This document shows, in pieces, positions 18,220 to 26,881 of a stretch of 64,000 nt of DNA. The stretch's first letter is position 1. Every line of letters begins with the position of its first letter. The stretch covers positions 1 to 64,000 of the forward strand of contig JACHLS010000014.1 of NCBI GenBank assembly GCA_014204635.1, written 5' to 3'. The position numbers and the translations under genes were made by a program. The notes beneath the pieces are model-generated. The model made no database searches. It worked only from the letters and a program-made list of their open reading frames with translations, and was not told the origin of the DNA. This DNA comes from Sporosarcina luteola (lineage in GTDB: Bacteria > Bacillota > Bacilli > Bacillales_A > Planococcaceae).

Positions 18220-19212
18220 TTGAGTGAGAAAATTAAAAAGAAAAAAGGTAAAAAGATATTGTATGTTTTTGCATGGATCTTGGGAATAATTGTTGGTCTG
18301 AATGTAATAGGATTTGCGATCAACAAAATATTCTTTTCAAATGAGTTGGAAGCGATCTCGCCTTACGGAGAATTGGTAGAAGTAAACAATCAGAACATGC
18401 ATGTCTATTCAATGGGACAGGGAGAGAAAACCATTGTTTTGTTACCGGGTACCGGGGCGCCTTTGCCAAGTGCAGATTTTGGTCCTTTAATGAGAGAACT
18501 CTCGAAAGAATATAAAGTAGTTACAGTTGAATATTTTGGAGTGGGGTTCAGTGACGAGACAGATACACCACGAACAAATGAAAATTATATGGAAGAAATC
18601 AGAACAGCATTATCACAGGCTGATATGAAGCCGCCGTATGTCTTAATGCCGCATTCTGTGTCCGGAGTTTATAGCGAATATTATGCATCAAAATATCCTG
18701 AAGAAGTCTCTGCAATTATTATGCTGGACACATCTCCAACAGTGAAAATAGAATCTAAGTTATATTCTTTCTTTTATAACCCCACAATTTTAAAAATCAT
18801 TAATGGTTCTTCTAAGTTACTGCAAGAGACTGGCGTAACTCGAATCACCATTGGATTGCAACCTTCTAATCATACAGTTGAAAATGGCTATACTGAAAAA
18901 GAAATCAGGGATCATCAATTATTTTCTTATCATGTTCTCAACGATACGATCCATAATCAGATGCTGCATTCAGATGACAACATCAATGAGGTAAACAGCA
19001 TCGTCTTCCCTTCAGAAGTGCCTGTACTGAAACTAATATCCTCATACGCTCAAAAAGAAGTGAAAAATGGAGAAGAGTACCAAAAAGATCACTTGAAACG
19101 ACTTGGTGCAAATGTTGAGTCCCAAATTATTGATGGCTCTCATATATTCTATCAAACTAATGTTAAAGATATCACTGATGCCACAAGTACTTTCCTTAAA
19201 AAAATCAACTAA
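18220..19212 (+). CDS. Membrane-anchored alpha/beta hydrolase
   Basis: A 330-residue protein with one N-terminal transmembrane helix (residues 13-35) after a lysine-rich start, and an alpha/beta-hydrolase domain outside. The oxyanion region is LLPGTGAPLPS (about 74-84), the nucleophile elbow is PHSVSG (about 148), and the catalytic His is in DGSHIFYQ near the end. It probably acts as an esterase or peptidase at the cell surface; the substrate is unknown. The start is TTG at 18220 with AAAAGGGG upstream. It sits between two LTA synthase remnants, as if inserted into or retained beside a broken copy. Confidence 0.85.
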   Translation: MSEKIKKKKGKKILYVFAWILGIIVGLNVIGFAINKIFFSNELEAISPYGELVEVNNQNMHVYSMGQGEKTIVLLPGTGAPLPSADFGPLMRELSKEYKVVTVEYFGVGFSDETDTPRTNENYMEEIRTALSQADMKPPYVLMPHSVSGVYSEYYASKYPEEVSAIIMLDTSPTVKIESKLYSFFYNPTILKIINGSSKLLQETGVTRITIGLQPSNHTVENGYTEKEIRDHQLFSYHVLNDTIHNQMLHSDDNINEVNSIVFPSEVPVLKLISSYAQKEVKNGEEYQKDHLKRLGANVESQIIDGSHIFYQTNVKDITDATSTFLKKIN

Positions 19213-19234
19213 GAATTTGTTGCAAATACAGGCT

Positions 19235-19270
19235 AAAGGGAGCTGGGAATATAATCTCAGCTCCCTTTTT
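19235..19270 (+). terminator. Terminator of the alpha/beta hydrolase gene
   Basis: AAAGGGAGCTG(GGA) paired with (TCT)CAGCTCCCTTT around a short AT loop, then a T tract. Confidence 0.85.
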
Positions 19271-19280
19271 ATATTTAGAT

Positions 19281-19757
19281 ATTCGATAACTTCTTCCACC
19301 AAACGGGCCAAGACAAAACGTCCGATGCGGAATTCGTGTTGGAGACCTCCCTATTCGGGCTGCCGCAAGGATCTGCTTTTATTACGAAAGCGCAAAATAC
19401 CTACCAAGATGCGCCAAGCATTTTAAAGGATCATGGATATACATCGGCTGTCTTCCACGGCAATAACGGCAGCTTCTGGAATCGGAATACCATCTACAAA
19501 TGTTTTGGGTTCGACCATTTCTTTGATGCGAGCTATTATAATACGACTGATCCAATCAACATGGCGGAGTATGGATTGTTGGATAAACCGTACTATGAAC
19601 AATCGGAAAGCATGCTCGCTTCATTACCGCAGCCTTTCTATGCGAAATTCATTACGGTTGGGAACCATTATCCGTATGCGATGGATCAAAGCTTAGTGAC
19701 CATCGATAAAGCTCAGACTGGGGACGCCAGTGTGGACGATTATTTCCAAACTGCGAC
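19281..19757 (+). pseudogene. Internal fragment of an LTA synthase paralogue
   Basis: About 159 codons matching residues 290-449 of the intact LTA synthase at 13968, including the catalytic Thr region (GQDKTSDAEFVLE), GLPQGSAFITKAQNTYQ and GNHYPYAMDQSL. The reading frame is still open and highly similar, but it has no start or end of its own. It begins right after the hydrolase terminator and stops abruptly at an IS21 istB scar. It cannot encode an enzyme. Confidence 0.9.
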
Positions 19758-19917
19758 TTCAAACAAATCCTATCTAGAATGGGGAAAGACATTTGGGGAT
19801 GATGTATTGGCAACAGCCATACTGGATCGCCTTTTGCATTTAAGGCGATTCCTACCGCATGGAAGAGAAGAAGAAGGCCGGGGTATTTCCTCTGCCTTCT
19901 GTAACGGAATCGATAGA
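19758..19917 (+). mobile_element. IS21-family istB C-terminal scar
   Basis: The frame reads TSNKSYLEWGKTFGDDVLATAILDRLL, the typical C-terminal part of the IstB helper ATPase of IS21 elements. After a one-base shift near 19845 it continues GDSYRMEEKKKAGVFPLP to a stop at about 19917. Only about 50 codons remain, with no istA, so the element is dead. It interrupts the LTA synthase fragment and probably helped scatter the copies. Confidence 0.75.
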
Positions 19918-20164
19918 GTGAGGAATTTTAGACCGGCATTTTTAGGGATTTTTAGTCTGGTATTGACATGTATCATAAAGCCATCTTTAAATGGGTAAAT
20001 TATCTGAATATTATGGTGCCGAAGCTTTTATTAGGTCTTGTATAAAATACACACAACAGTTTAAACTGGACGACTCAATTACATGATTGAGCATTGACTA
20101 AAAAACGGAAGTAACTTCCTTTTATGAATTAATGTACTATTGACTATATTGCGTAACCATGCTT
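19918..20164. other. Intergenic stretch with no feature seen
   Basis: About 250 AT-rich bases downstream of the istB scar. I see no frame with a ribosome site; the first part may contain the old right end of the IS21 element, but I cannot define an inverted repeat. Confidence 0.4.
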
Positions 20165-20200
20165 TAAAAAATCCCTCGAATTAAAAATTCGAGGGATAAA
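20165..20200 (-). terminator. Terminator downstream of the minus-strand remnant
   Basis: A perfect 11-base-pair stem ATCCCTCGAAT / ATTCGAGGGAT with a 5-base loop; on the minus strand it is followed by TTTTTT. Confidence 0.85.
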
Positions 20201-20202
20201 TC

Positions 20203-20484
20203 TTATTTTTCTCGGAAGTAAACTATTGTATGTCCAGTTTGCATTACAGACCAAGCTGCAGTTAAATCTCCGTAGTTATCTTTCCTATAATCTGAATCTT
20301 TGTAAATGACTTGTTTAGATAAGTTATTGTAACCTTTTATTACTCTCCAATGATACTCTTCGTCAAAAGATACGAAACGAGAAACGACTGCTACAGGATA
20401 GCGTTTTAAAATAGCATTTATAACATTAGAAAATGTAGGTTCTCCATTTCTTACAGCTTCCCATCTAGAGTCATCGTGGTTAAA
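20203..20484 (-). pseudogene. Start-less open frame, remnant of an unknown protein
   Basis: The minus strand is open for 93 codons, ending at TAA 20203-20205, but is preceded by TGA and has no start codon. It reads as a well-formed globular protein: WEAVRNGEPTFSNVINAILKR, YPVAVVSRFVSFDEEYHWRV and TGHTIVYFREK. The general look recalls C39-like or papain-fold peptidase C-termini (VVSRF...HWRVI.GY), but I am not sure. The terminator right after it supports a former gene whose 5' part is lost. Confidence 0.45.
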
Positions 20485-20548
20485 TCATATTCCAATAAAT
20501 GTAAATGTTATTAGGGGAATTAATATTATTTCTTTATAGATTCTTAAT

Positions 20549-21013
20549 TTACACTCTATTTTTATGGGGGATTAAGAACGAAACAATAGCCAATACTGCA
20601 ATTGAACCAATAAATGTCCAAACGTTAAAATAAATATTATTGGAAAACTGATTAAATAATCCCACTTCTTTATACGGATGGTTCTCATTAATATAGTTCT
20701 TTAATTTTATTGCTTTCGCTGACATTTTTGAAAAGATAAAAATAGCAATAACAGAATATATACTAAGCAATAGTAATTTTTCTTTTCTGTTCTTGTTCGC
20801 GTGATACGAGTAAAACATCAAAACTACAGTAAAAGCAAAGTAACTCATAAAAAGACCACCTACCATTAAAAAAAATAGAGCTGGATTCCCATTACCACCT
20901 CCATACAAATCACGTGAAGGATCAAAAACTGCTGTTAAGTGATTTACAAGTTTAAAGACTCCTATTGTGATAAGACCACTTATTATTGATGATAAATAAA
21001 ATGATACTTTCAA
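20549..21013 (-). CDS. Four-helix membrane protein of unknown function
   Basis: A 154-residue hydrophobic protein with about four transmembrane helices (residues 5-27, 47-68, 80-97 and 128-148). It has a glycine-rich loop (DLYGGGNGNP) after the first and a hydrophilic loop before the last. ATG at 21013 is preceded by GAGGTGATGAAG. I do not recognise the family; the remnant at 20203 follows on the same strand and may have been its operon partner. Confidence 0.6.
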   Translation of the reverse strand: MKVSFYLSSIISGLITIGVFKLVNHLTAVFDPSRDLYGGGNGNPALFFLMVGGLFMSYFAFTVVLMFYSYHANKNRKEKLLLLSIYSVIAIFIFSKMSAKAIKLKNYINENHPYKEVGLFNQFSNNIYFNVWTFIGSIAVLAIVSFLIPHKNRV

Positions 21014-21288
21014 GTCTTCATCACCTCTTGTTCTTTATTGTACATCTTCGCAACTTTATCAGCATATAGGTTGGAGCGCTTGATGGATCCCGATAGCTCC
21101 CATTTGAGGAACAACTGGTGGATAGTGGAAGTCACCAGATAACTTGCAATTAACCACTCATTAGACGCTGATCGATTCAATGAATAAATCGAATTTCTTT
21201 AATGTTCATACTCCGCTTATATTATCATAAATGACCAAGGTGTCCGAAATGATAACCTGTTTTTGATGAAATTCACAGGGCGTTAGGC

Positions 21289-21489
21289 ATGGTCGCTTCA
21301 TCGAAATCAGATGGAGATTCAACGAAAACAGTTGTACTAACGCAATCAACAAACGATGACTATGCAAAAGTGCAATTAGTGCCGCTGAATCAGCAAAATG
21401 TCGACATGTTATATTACAATACGAGCTACGGCAGTCTGTATTATCACGTATGTTCTCTCCGAAAGGGGGGACCTGCTTCTTTTTTTACA
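21289..21489 (+). pseudogene. Remnant of an unknown gene with an LTA-synthase-like terminator
   Basis: A frame reading VLTQSTNDDYAKVQLVPLNQ and VDMLYYNTSYGSLYY runs without a natural stop into a hairpin. That hairpin, at 21447-21488 (TATGTTCTCTCC GAAA GGGGGGACCTGC, T7), resembles the terminator after the LTA synthase gene. No good ribosome site precedes it. It looks like a chimeric leftover of rearrangement. Confidence 0.35.
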
Positions 21490-21509
21490 CCCCGAATTAA
21501 CATTAATGA

Positions 21510-21590
21510 GCCTACAAACTAACGAGAATTAGTGGAACCCGACAAACAATTCATCCACGTCAACGAAATCTTCTTCGCTAACCTTCCCTT
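21510..21590 (-). pseudogene. Possible 3' remnant of a yqhV copy
   Basis: The sequence at 21513-21590 aligns, with small gaps, to the 3' end of the intact yqhV gene at 51228 (shared CAAACTAA..AGAATTAGTG, then a matching GAAAT..TTCTTCGC..ACC). The frame is lost. This is another duplicated gene end in the region. Confidence 0.35.
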
Positions 21591-21687
21591 GTTCATCCAT
21601 CTAGACGTATGCTTTCCGAAAGTTCTTTGTTTATAAACGAGCACACTCATTCCAAAAAAAGTTTCTCCAGCTGTCCGTTTTCCGTCA

Positions 21688-21726
21688 TTGACAAACAGAG
21701 CCTCGCGCATTACGATATATATCGTA
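21688..21726 (+). promoter_or_regulatory. Promoter with overlapping palindromic operator of the MarR-MMPL operon
   Basis: A -35 box TTGACA (21688-21693) is followed after exactly 17 bases by TACGAT (21711-21716) as the -10. A perfect 16-base palindrome, TACGATATATATCGTA, covers 21711-21726, right on the -10 and start site. A partial copy (TACGATGTA) follows. The gene behind it encodes a MarR-type repressor, so this is very probably its own operator, blocking polymerase in the absence of inducer. Confidence 0.75.
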
Positions 21727-21761
21727 CAAGATGTATCGCCTACGATGTAATTTAGGAGGAT

Positions 21762-22277
21762 GTGAAAAGGAAAGTGGATAAAGCGACAATTATAGGAGAG
21801 TCGATAGACTATTTACATCGCTATACGATGAAAAGCCTTCAGCGACAAGCGGAGGAGCATGGTGTAACCATTCCGCAAGTACGGGTGATCGGGGAAGTGT
21901 TTGCCCATAAGACGGTAAGTGTTAAATTGCTCTCGCAAAATTTGAAGATGACGCAAAGTACAGTGTCGGATATCGTAGAGAGATTAGTATCGAAAGGCAT
22001 TTTGGAGAAAACGCCGAATCAGAAGGATAAGCGTTTGGTCGATATTACGTTGTCGTCGAGGCTCGCTGAAGAGATTGATGAGAGCATTTCACAATTGAAA
22101 AATCAGTCGTTACGGGCGGTTTTAGATTTCTTGACCCCTGAAGAACAAGAGATCGCAGAGCAGGGAATCAACCTATTGGTTTCAGCTGTCCAGAAACAAA
22201 TAGAGGCGGAGGGCATGGATGATTACGGCTATCCGGATATCCTGTACTTCTCCGAAACCAAGAAAAATAAGAAATAG
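21762..22277 (+). CDS. MarR-family transcriptional repressor
   Basis: A 171-residue winged-helix protein. Residues 30-100 contain the MarR DNA-binding fold: VSVKLLSQNLKMTQSTVSDIV as recognition helix, followed by the wing LEKTPNQKDKRLVDITLS. It probably represses its own operon through the palindrome at 21711. The start is GTG at 21762 with TTAGGAGG 5 bases upstream. It is followed 23 bases later by an MMPL exporter, the same arrangement as ydgG-ydgH in B. subtilis. The natural inducer is unknown. Confidence 0.9.
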   Translation: MKRKVDKATIIGESIDYLHRYTMKSLQRQAEEHGVTIPQVRVIGEVFAHKTVSVKLLSQNLKMTQSTVSDIVERLVSKGILEKTPNQKDKRLVDITLSSRLAEEIDESISQLKNQSLRAVLDFLTPEEQEIAEQGINLLVSAVQKQIEAEGMDDYGYPDILYFSETKKNKK

Positions 22278-22300
22278 GCAGCTACGCGGGAGGAAATAGT

Positions 22301-25300
22301 ATGAAAGCTATCATTAAAGGACGCTGGGCCATTTTGGCTGTCTGGTTGATTGCCACGATCGTGCTGACAGTCATCCAGCCAGACGTCAATGCGATTTTAC
22401 GAGAACAAGGACAAGAGGGAACGAGTGCAAACAGCCCCTCTGTCCTAGCGAATAAAATCCTGAAGAAAATGGATACAACGATAGGTACCGACAACCTCAT
22501 CGTTTTTCATGATAAGAATAAGATTTCAGAGAGTGACATGAAGGAAATTGGGGAAGCGGTGCAGTCACTGAATGACAGTAGCGCGGAACTCGGAATTACG
22601 TATATGATCGACCCCTTCAACATGCCAGAAGCGAAAGACAATTTGATTTCGGAAGACGGCACGACGCTGATGGTCAGCTATAAGCTGGATAAAAAAGATC
22701 GGGAAATCGATGAGATTCAAGAGCTGTTTGAGAACAAGCTGGATGGAGTTCCGGTTGACTATTATTTGAGCGGAGAAGACTTCATCAATAATGACTATTT
22801 AAAGGCGACGCAGGCGGGCGTGGAAAAGAGCGCGGCGCTAACAGTCATTTTTATCTTGGTCGTTCTCATTATTGCATTCCGATCTGTCGTCACACCATTG
22901 ATCTCTTTGCTCGCTGTCGCGTTTTCCTATCTAGTTTCGATGGGGATTGCGGCGCAGTTAATCGATAAGGCCGGGTTCCCGATTACGAGTTTAACCCAGA
23001 TGCTGCTGGTTCTCATTCTCTTCGGGCTTGGCACGGACTACAATATCCTGCTATTCAACCGGTTTAAAGAGGAACTGGCAAAAGGCCACTCCACCGATGA
23101 TTCGATTATCAACACATATAAAACGGCGGGGAAAACAATTGCATACAGCATATTGACTGTGTTCATCGCGTTCCTGGCGCTTGTGTTCTCCGAATCACCG
23201 ATCTACCAATCCGGTGTCGTCGTCGTCATTGGCGTGACGATTCTGTTGCTTGAAATTTTGACATTAACTCCTTTCGTCATGAAGGTGTTAGGCAAGAAGC
23301 TCTTCTGGCCGTCTAAGAATGTCGGCGGTCATAAGGAAAACAAGTTCTGGGGGAAAGCGTCTTCCCTTGGCATTAAACATCCGATCCTCATTACGGTGAT
23401 CGTTCTTCTCATTATCGGTCCGATGGTTCTCTTCCATGAGGAGAAACTGAACTTTGATACTGTAGGGGAACTGGGCGATAAATATCCGTCTTCCAAGGCC
23501 ATCAATTTGGTTGCGGACCATTTCGGCAAAGGTCAATCCATGCCGGCAACAGTTGTCATTGAGCATGACAAAGCCTTGGATAACAATGAGTCGCTCGCGG
23601 TGATTGATGATATTACCGAAAGGCTCAAAGCATTGAAAGGCGTCAAACAAGTCTCTTCCGTCACGCAGCCTTTAGGTAAGCGCATTGAAGACTTCTATGT
23701 GTCCGGTCAGATGGGGACGGTGACTGATGGACTCTCCTCCACGCAAAATGGCGTCGACGCCATCTCAGATGGTATGAAGGAAGCGCAAGAAAAACTAGGA
23801 TCGGCGGATTTCTCGAAAGTAGGAGATATGGTTAGTGGTACGGCCGAGCTTCAAAATGGCGTAACCGCATTAGCAGGCGGCCTGCAGCAAATCCAGGCGG
23901 GTATCAAGGATGGGTCTACAAGCTCGCAGACGATTTCAAACGGCATTGCTTCCATAGAGACCAACCTCGCGAAAATGAGCGACGGTGTATCGGTTCTTGC
24001 GGATAACTACCAAAAAATGCAGGCGGGCTATAAGGAAATGGGCACCCATTATCAAGGTGCCGCGCAGGCTCTTCTTAGCGTGAAAGATACGCTGTCTCTT
24101 ATGGAGTCGATGGTGGCTGATCTCGGAAACAGCTACGAAGAAATTAAGCAGGACGGAAATTACGTCAAACTAAGCCAGACACTAACGGCTGTCTCGTCCT
24201 CTTTGAATGACATTACGCCAGAAGGCATTGCCGCTTTAAATGAGCAGTACAATGCAGTCACAAAAGGATTTGGCACGGCCAATCAAAGCCTAGCGGATAT
24301 TAGCGGCGGGCTGGATCAAATGGCAGGCGGCTTGAAACAACTGCAGAGCGGACTAGGAGAAGCATCCTCCGGGATTGGCAAGATTGTAACGAATATGGGC
24401 ATCGTCAGCGACGGGCTCGGCCAAATGCAAGCAGGTCAGAAGCAGCTTGCGGAGGGGTTGAACGGATTCAGTGCGTTCGGAAGCCAATTATCGGAAGTCA
24501 ATAACGGATTGGATGAAATTTCAAATGGGATCGGTCAGACGAACGGGTATTTGTCCCAGTTGAATCAGAATCAAAGCTTCTTTATTCCAGAGGAAGCGTT
24601 GACGAATGATGAGTTTAAGAGCTCACTGGATGCCTTCATGTCTGACGATCGCACGATCACAAAGATGACGGTCATTTTGAATGATGATCCGTATTCAACA
24701 AGCGCTTTGAAGACGGTCGACCAGATCAACTCGACGATTTCGACTGGATTGAAAGGGTCGGTACTGGCAGGTTCTGAATTTGGAACAGCGGGATCGAGTG
24801 CCACAACAAAGGATATGAATGATATCTTGTCCAGGGACTTGAGTAAAACAACGGTCATTGTCATTGCCGGCGTATTGCTTGTTCTGTTCGTTGTCATCCG
24901 GTCATTCTGGACACCGATCTTCATTACGGCGTCCCTTGTCGGTGCGTATTATGCGGCGATGTTCGTCGTCAACAGCATCTTCATCGGATGGCTCGGGTAT
25001 GCAGGTTTATCATCCTTTGTCCCATTCTTCTCCTTTATCATTATTGTATCGCTCGGAGTCGACTACAGTATCTTCTTGATGATGCGATTTAAGGAATATC
25101 CAGATCTTGATCCAAGGGAAGCGATCGTCCTGGCCTCCAAGCATATTGGCGGTGTGATCATTTCAGCGGTCATCATCTTGGGAGGAACATTCGCGACACT
25201 CATGCCGGCCGGAATTGTCTTGCTGACGGAGCTTGCAATCGCGGTCATTACAGGATTGATTGTACTTTGTTTCATCTTGCTTCCGGTCTTCCTGCCAGCT

Positions 25301-25381
25301 TTGATGGCTCTTCCAGGGCGTCTTGCTGAACGGACATCAAGCAAGAAAACGAAAGTGAATGTGGCGGATAAAACCGTGTGA
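22301..25381 (+). CDS. MMPL/RND-type membrane exporter with a large helical external domain
   Basis: A 1026-residue transporter. One helix lies at the N-terminus, a first bundle of about five helices at residues 175-350, and a second bundle of five at about 845-1010. The proton-relay motif GLGTDYNILLFNRF is in the first bundle and its counterpart SLGVDYSIFLMMRFKE in the second. Between them, residues 440-780 form a long extracellular region of heptad-like repeats (DGLSSTQNGVDAISDG, GGLDQMAGGLKQLQSG). These are similar to those in YhgE/Pip and type VII secretion proteins. It likely exports lipids or amphipathic drugs. GGGAGGA precedes the ATG. Confidence 0.9.
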   Translation: MKAIIKGRWAILAVWLIATIVLTVIQPDVNAILREQGQEGTSANSPSVLANKILKKMDTTIGTDNLIVFHDKNKISESDMKEIGEAVQSLNDSSAELGITYMIDPFNMPEAKDNLISEDGTTLMVSYKLDKKDREIDEIQELFENKLDGVPVDYYLSGEDFINNDYLKATQAGVEKSAALTVIFILVVLIIAFRSVVTPLISLLAVAFSYLVSMGIAAQLIDKAGFPITSLTQMLLVLILFGLGTDYNILLFNRFKEELAKGHSTDDSIINTYKTAGKTIAYSILTVFIAFLALVFSESPIYQSGVVVVIGVTILLLEILTLTPFVMKVLGKKLFWPSKNVGGHKENKFWGKASSLGIKHPILITVIVLLIIGPMVLFHEEKLNFDTVGELGDKYPSSKAINLVADHFGKGQSMPATVVIEHDKALDNNESLAVIDDITERLKALKGVKQVSSVTQPLGKRIEDFYVSGQMGTVTDGLSSTQNGVDAISDGMKEAQEKLGSADFSKVGDMVSGTAELQNGVTALAGGLQQIQAGIKDGSTSSQTISNGIASIETNLAKMSDGVSVLADNYQKMQAGYKEMGTHYQGAAQALLSVKDTLSLMESMVADLGNSYEEIKQDGNYVKLSQTLTAVSSSLNDITPEGIAALNEQYNAVTKGFGTANQSLADISGGLDQMAGGLKQLQSGLGEASSGIGKIVTNMGIVSDGLGQMQAGQKQLAEGLNGFSAFGSQLSEVNNGLDEISNGIGQTNGYLSQLNQNQSFFIPEEALTNDEFKSSLDAFMSDDRTITKMTVILNDDPYSTSALKTVDQINSTISTGLKGSVLAGSEFGTAGSSATTKDMNDILSRDLSKTTVIVIAGVLLVLFVVIRSFWTPIFITASLVGAYYAAMFVVNSIFIGWLGYAGLSSFVPFFSFIIIVSLGVDYSIFLMMRFKEYPDLDPREAIVLASKHIGGVIISAVIILGGTFATLMPAGIVLLTELAIAVITGLIVLCFILLPVFLPALMALPGRLAERTSSKKTKVNVADKTV

Positions 25382-25398
25382 TCTAGTAAACATCGAAG

Positions 25399-25447
25399 AA
25401 GGCTGTCCAGAAAGTCAGTTGAGACTTTCTGTGACAGCCTTTTTTTG
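25399..25447 (+). terminator. Terminator of the MarR-MMPL operon
   Basis: AAGGCTGTC(C)AGAAAGTC paired with GACTTTCT(G)TGACAGCCTT around a short loop, then seven T residues. Confidence 0.9.
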
Positions 25448-25515
25448 TGAATATGAGAAGGAATCAGGGAGAAGCGGCTCATCTACTTACAAACCTTAAG
25501 ACAATGTTAATGATT

Positions 25516-26094
25516 TTAGTCCTGTATTCGAACGAGCTGTGTTTTTTCCACATCATAACGTAATCCATTGGCACTCGGATCTTTGTCATATTTTAGGATT
25601 GCCATTGTTTTTTTAGTGCCCCCAAACGAATTCCAATCGTCGTTATTGACGATCAAAAATTTATCAGCATACGTTCTCCCATCGCCGATGACCAAGTTTC
25701 CTTCATACGAGATGTTTACATTATCAATTCCAAGTTCATGTGATTCTTCCTTTGTAAACAGCAGCGCTTCGCCTTTCGATACGCTCGGAAGTGATGAGAT
25801 TGCTTTGGTTGTCGCTTTTTCTTGATTTGTTATTTCTTTAATCAATTTTTTCTTTATAAGTGATTGAGTTGTTTCTTCGGTTAAGATCATAATTTGCCGG
25901 TTATCCTCAGTGAAAATCTTGATTTCATGCTGTTCTTCTTCCTTTGCTTTGTCTTTCTCCTTCTCCACAGCTTTTGCAATTTCCTCTTCTTCTCCATACA
26001 AAATGACTCCATTTGCTTGGGCAAACATACTGCATCCGGATAGTACGAGTACCACCAAAGCCGTTGTGATGATCCCGAGTCCGTTTCTTCTCAT
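25516..26094 (-). CDS. Lipoprotein of unknown function
   Basis: A 192-residue lipoprotein: signal peptide residues 1-19 with lipobox LSGC, a highly charged helical segment (AKAVEKEKDKAKEEEQ) near residues 38-55, then a mixed alpha/beta domain. ATG at 26094 follows GGGGAG and opens a clean signal peptide, so the longer frame starting at 26130 is rejected. It stands alone and I do not recognise the domain. Confidence 0.7.
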   Translation of the reverse strand: MRRNGLGIITTALVVLVLSGCSMFAQANGVILYGEEEEIAKAVEKEKDKAKEEEQHEIKIFTEDNRQIMILTEETTQSLIKKKLIKEITNQEKATTKAISSLPSVSKGEALLFTKEESHELGIDNVNISYEGNLVIGDGRTYADKFLIVNNDDWNSFGGTKKTMAILKYDKDPSANGLRYDVEKTQLVRIQD

Positions 26095-26318
26095 ATCATT
26101 TCTCCCCTTTTCTGCTAAACTCCTTGCCATATTTTCAGTATAGGGGAAGTACAGATTTCCAGCCCTCGTTCTAAGTGACGTTCACGTTACAATGTTGCAA
26201 CATGGAGTGTAAGAATGGATCCAGCCATACAACCTATTTAGAGTGGAGAACTCTTAATTGCTAGGTTTTAAACAATTTGTAGTTCTATCAGAAGTCAGCA
26301 CTTTAATTCAAAATAAAA

Positions 26319-26365
26319 AAACAGCTGAATGAAGAGGCAAACCTCTATAATCCAGCTGTTTTTCA
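26319..26365 (-). terminator. Terminator belonging to a lysP remnant
   Basis: AAAACAGCTG...CAGCTGTTTT with an inner AGAGG/CCTCT stem. It is a near-copy of the hairpin behind the intact lysP at 32407. Confidence 0.7.
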
Positions 26366-26378
26366 ACTCATCAATGTT

Positions 26379-26765
26379 TTAAAAGTAAGAGTCCTTCAAC
26401 GGCAACAACATTGTCTTATGCTTCACTTTATAAATCATCCACAATATTAAGAAGGGGGGAAGGCCAATATAGGACCCCAGCGCGCTGTTCCAATCGATTT
26501 CATCGCCCGTAAAGGCTTGGGAACTTTGGTCGGCAATGAAGAAGAGACGAAGGACCAGTGCAAGCAAGGAACCGAGTGGACCATTTTTCCAGATACGGTA
26601 GATCCGACATCTTCTTGCATTGCGCATTATAGGCCCATCTGAAACGGTAGCGACTCATGGCAATTTACAGCGACATAACAAACCCAGCCATCCCTGATGC
26701 GTTTAACAGACAGGCGAAAACCGTTTGTCCCCATAGAAAGTGGATAGGAAGGCACTGGAACAGAC
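26379..26765 (-). pseudogene. 3'-end remnant of a lysine permease (lysP) copy
   Basis: The last 80 codons read GSLLALVLRLFFIADQSSQ, AFTGDEIDWN, SYIGLPPFLILWMIYKVKHK and LLPLKDSYF, matching the C-terminus of the intact permease at 32461 almost residue for residue. Upstream to about 26765 the DNA still matches (TTGCGCAT..TAGGCCC.TCTGAAACG.TAG and beyond), but frameshifts break the protein. The 5' two-thirds are gone. Confidence 0.85.
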
Positions 26766-26881
26766 GAACCCTCTCAATTCCGCTGTATTTCATCTCAACC
26801 TAAGTTATAGATTGTTCCTATCCTTCTATCCAATCTGCTTCCGTGTTAGAATATGGTAATCAATAAACGAGGGTGGTTCGT

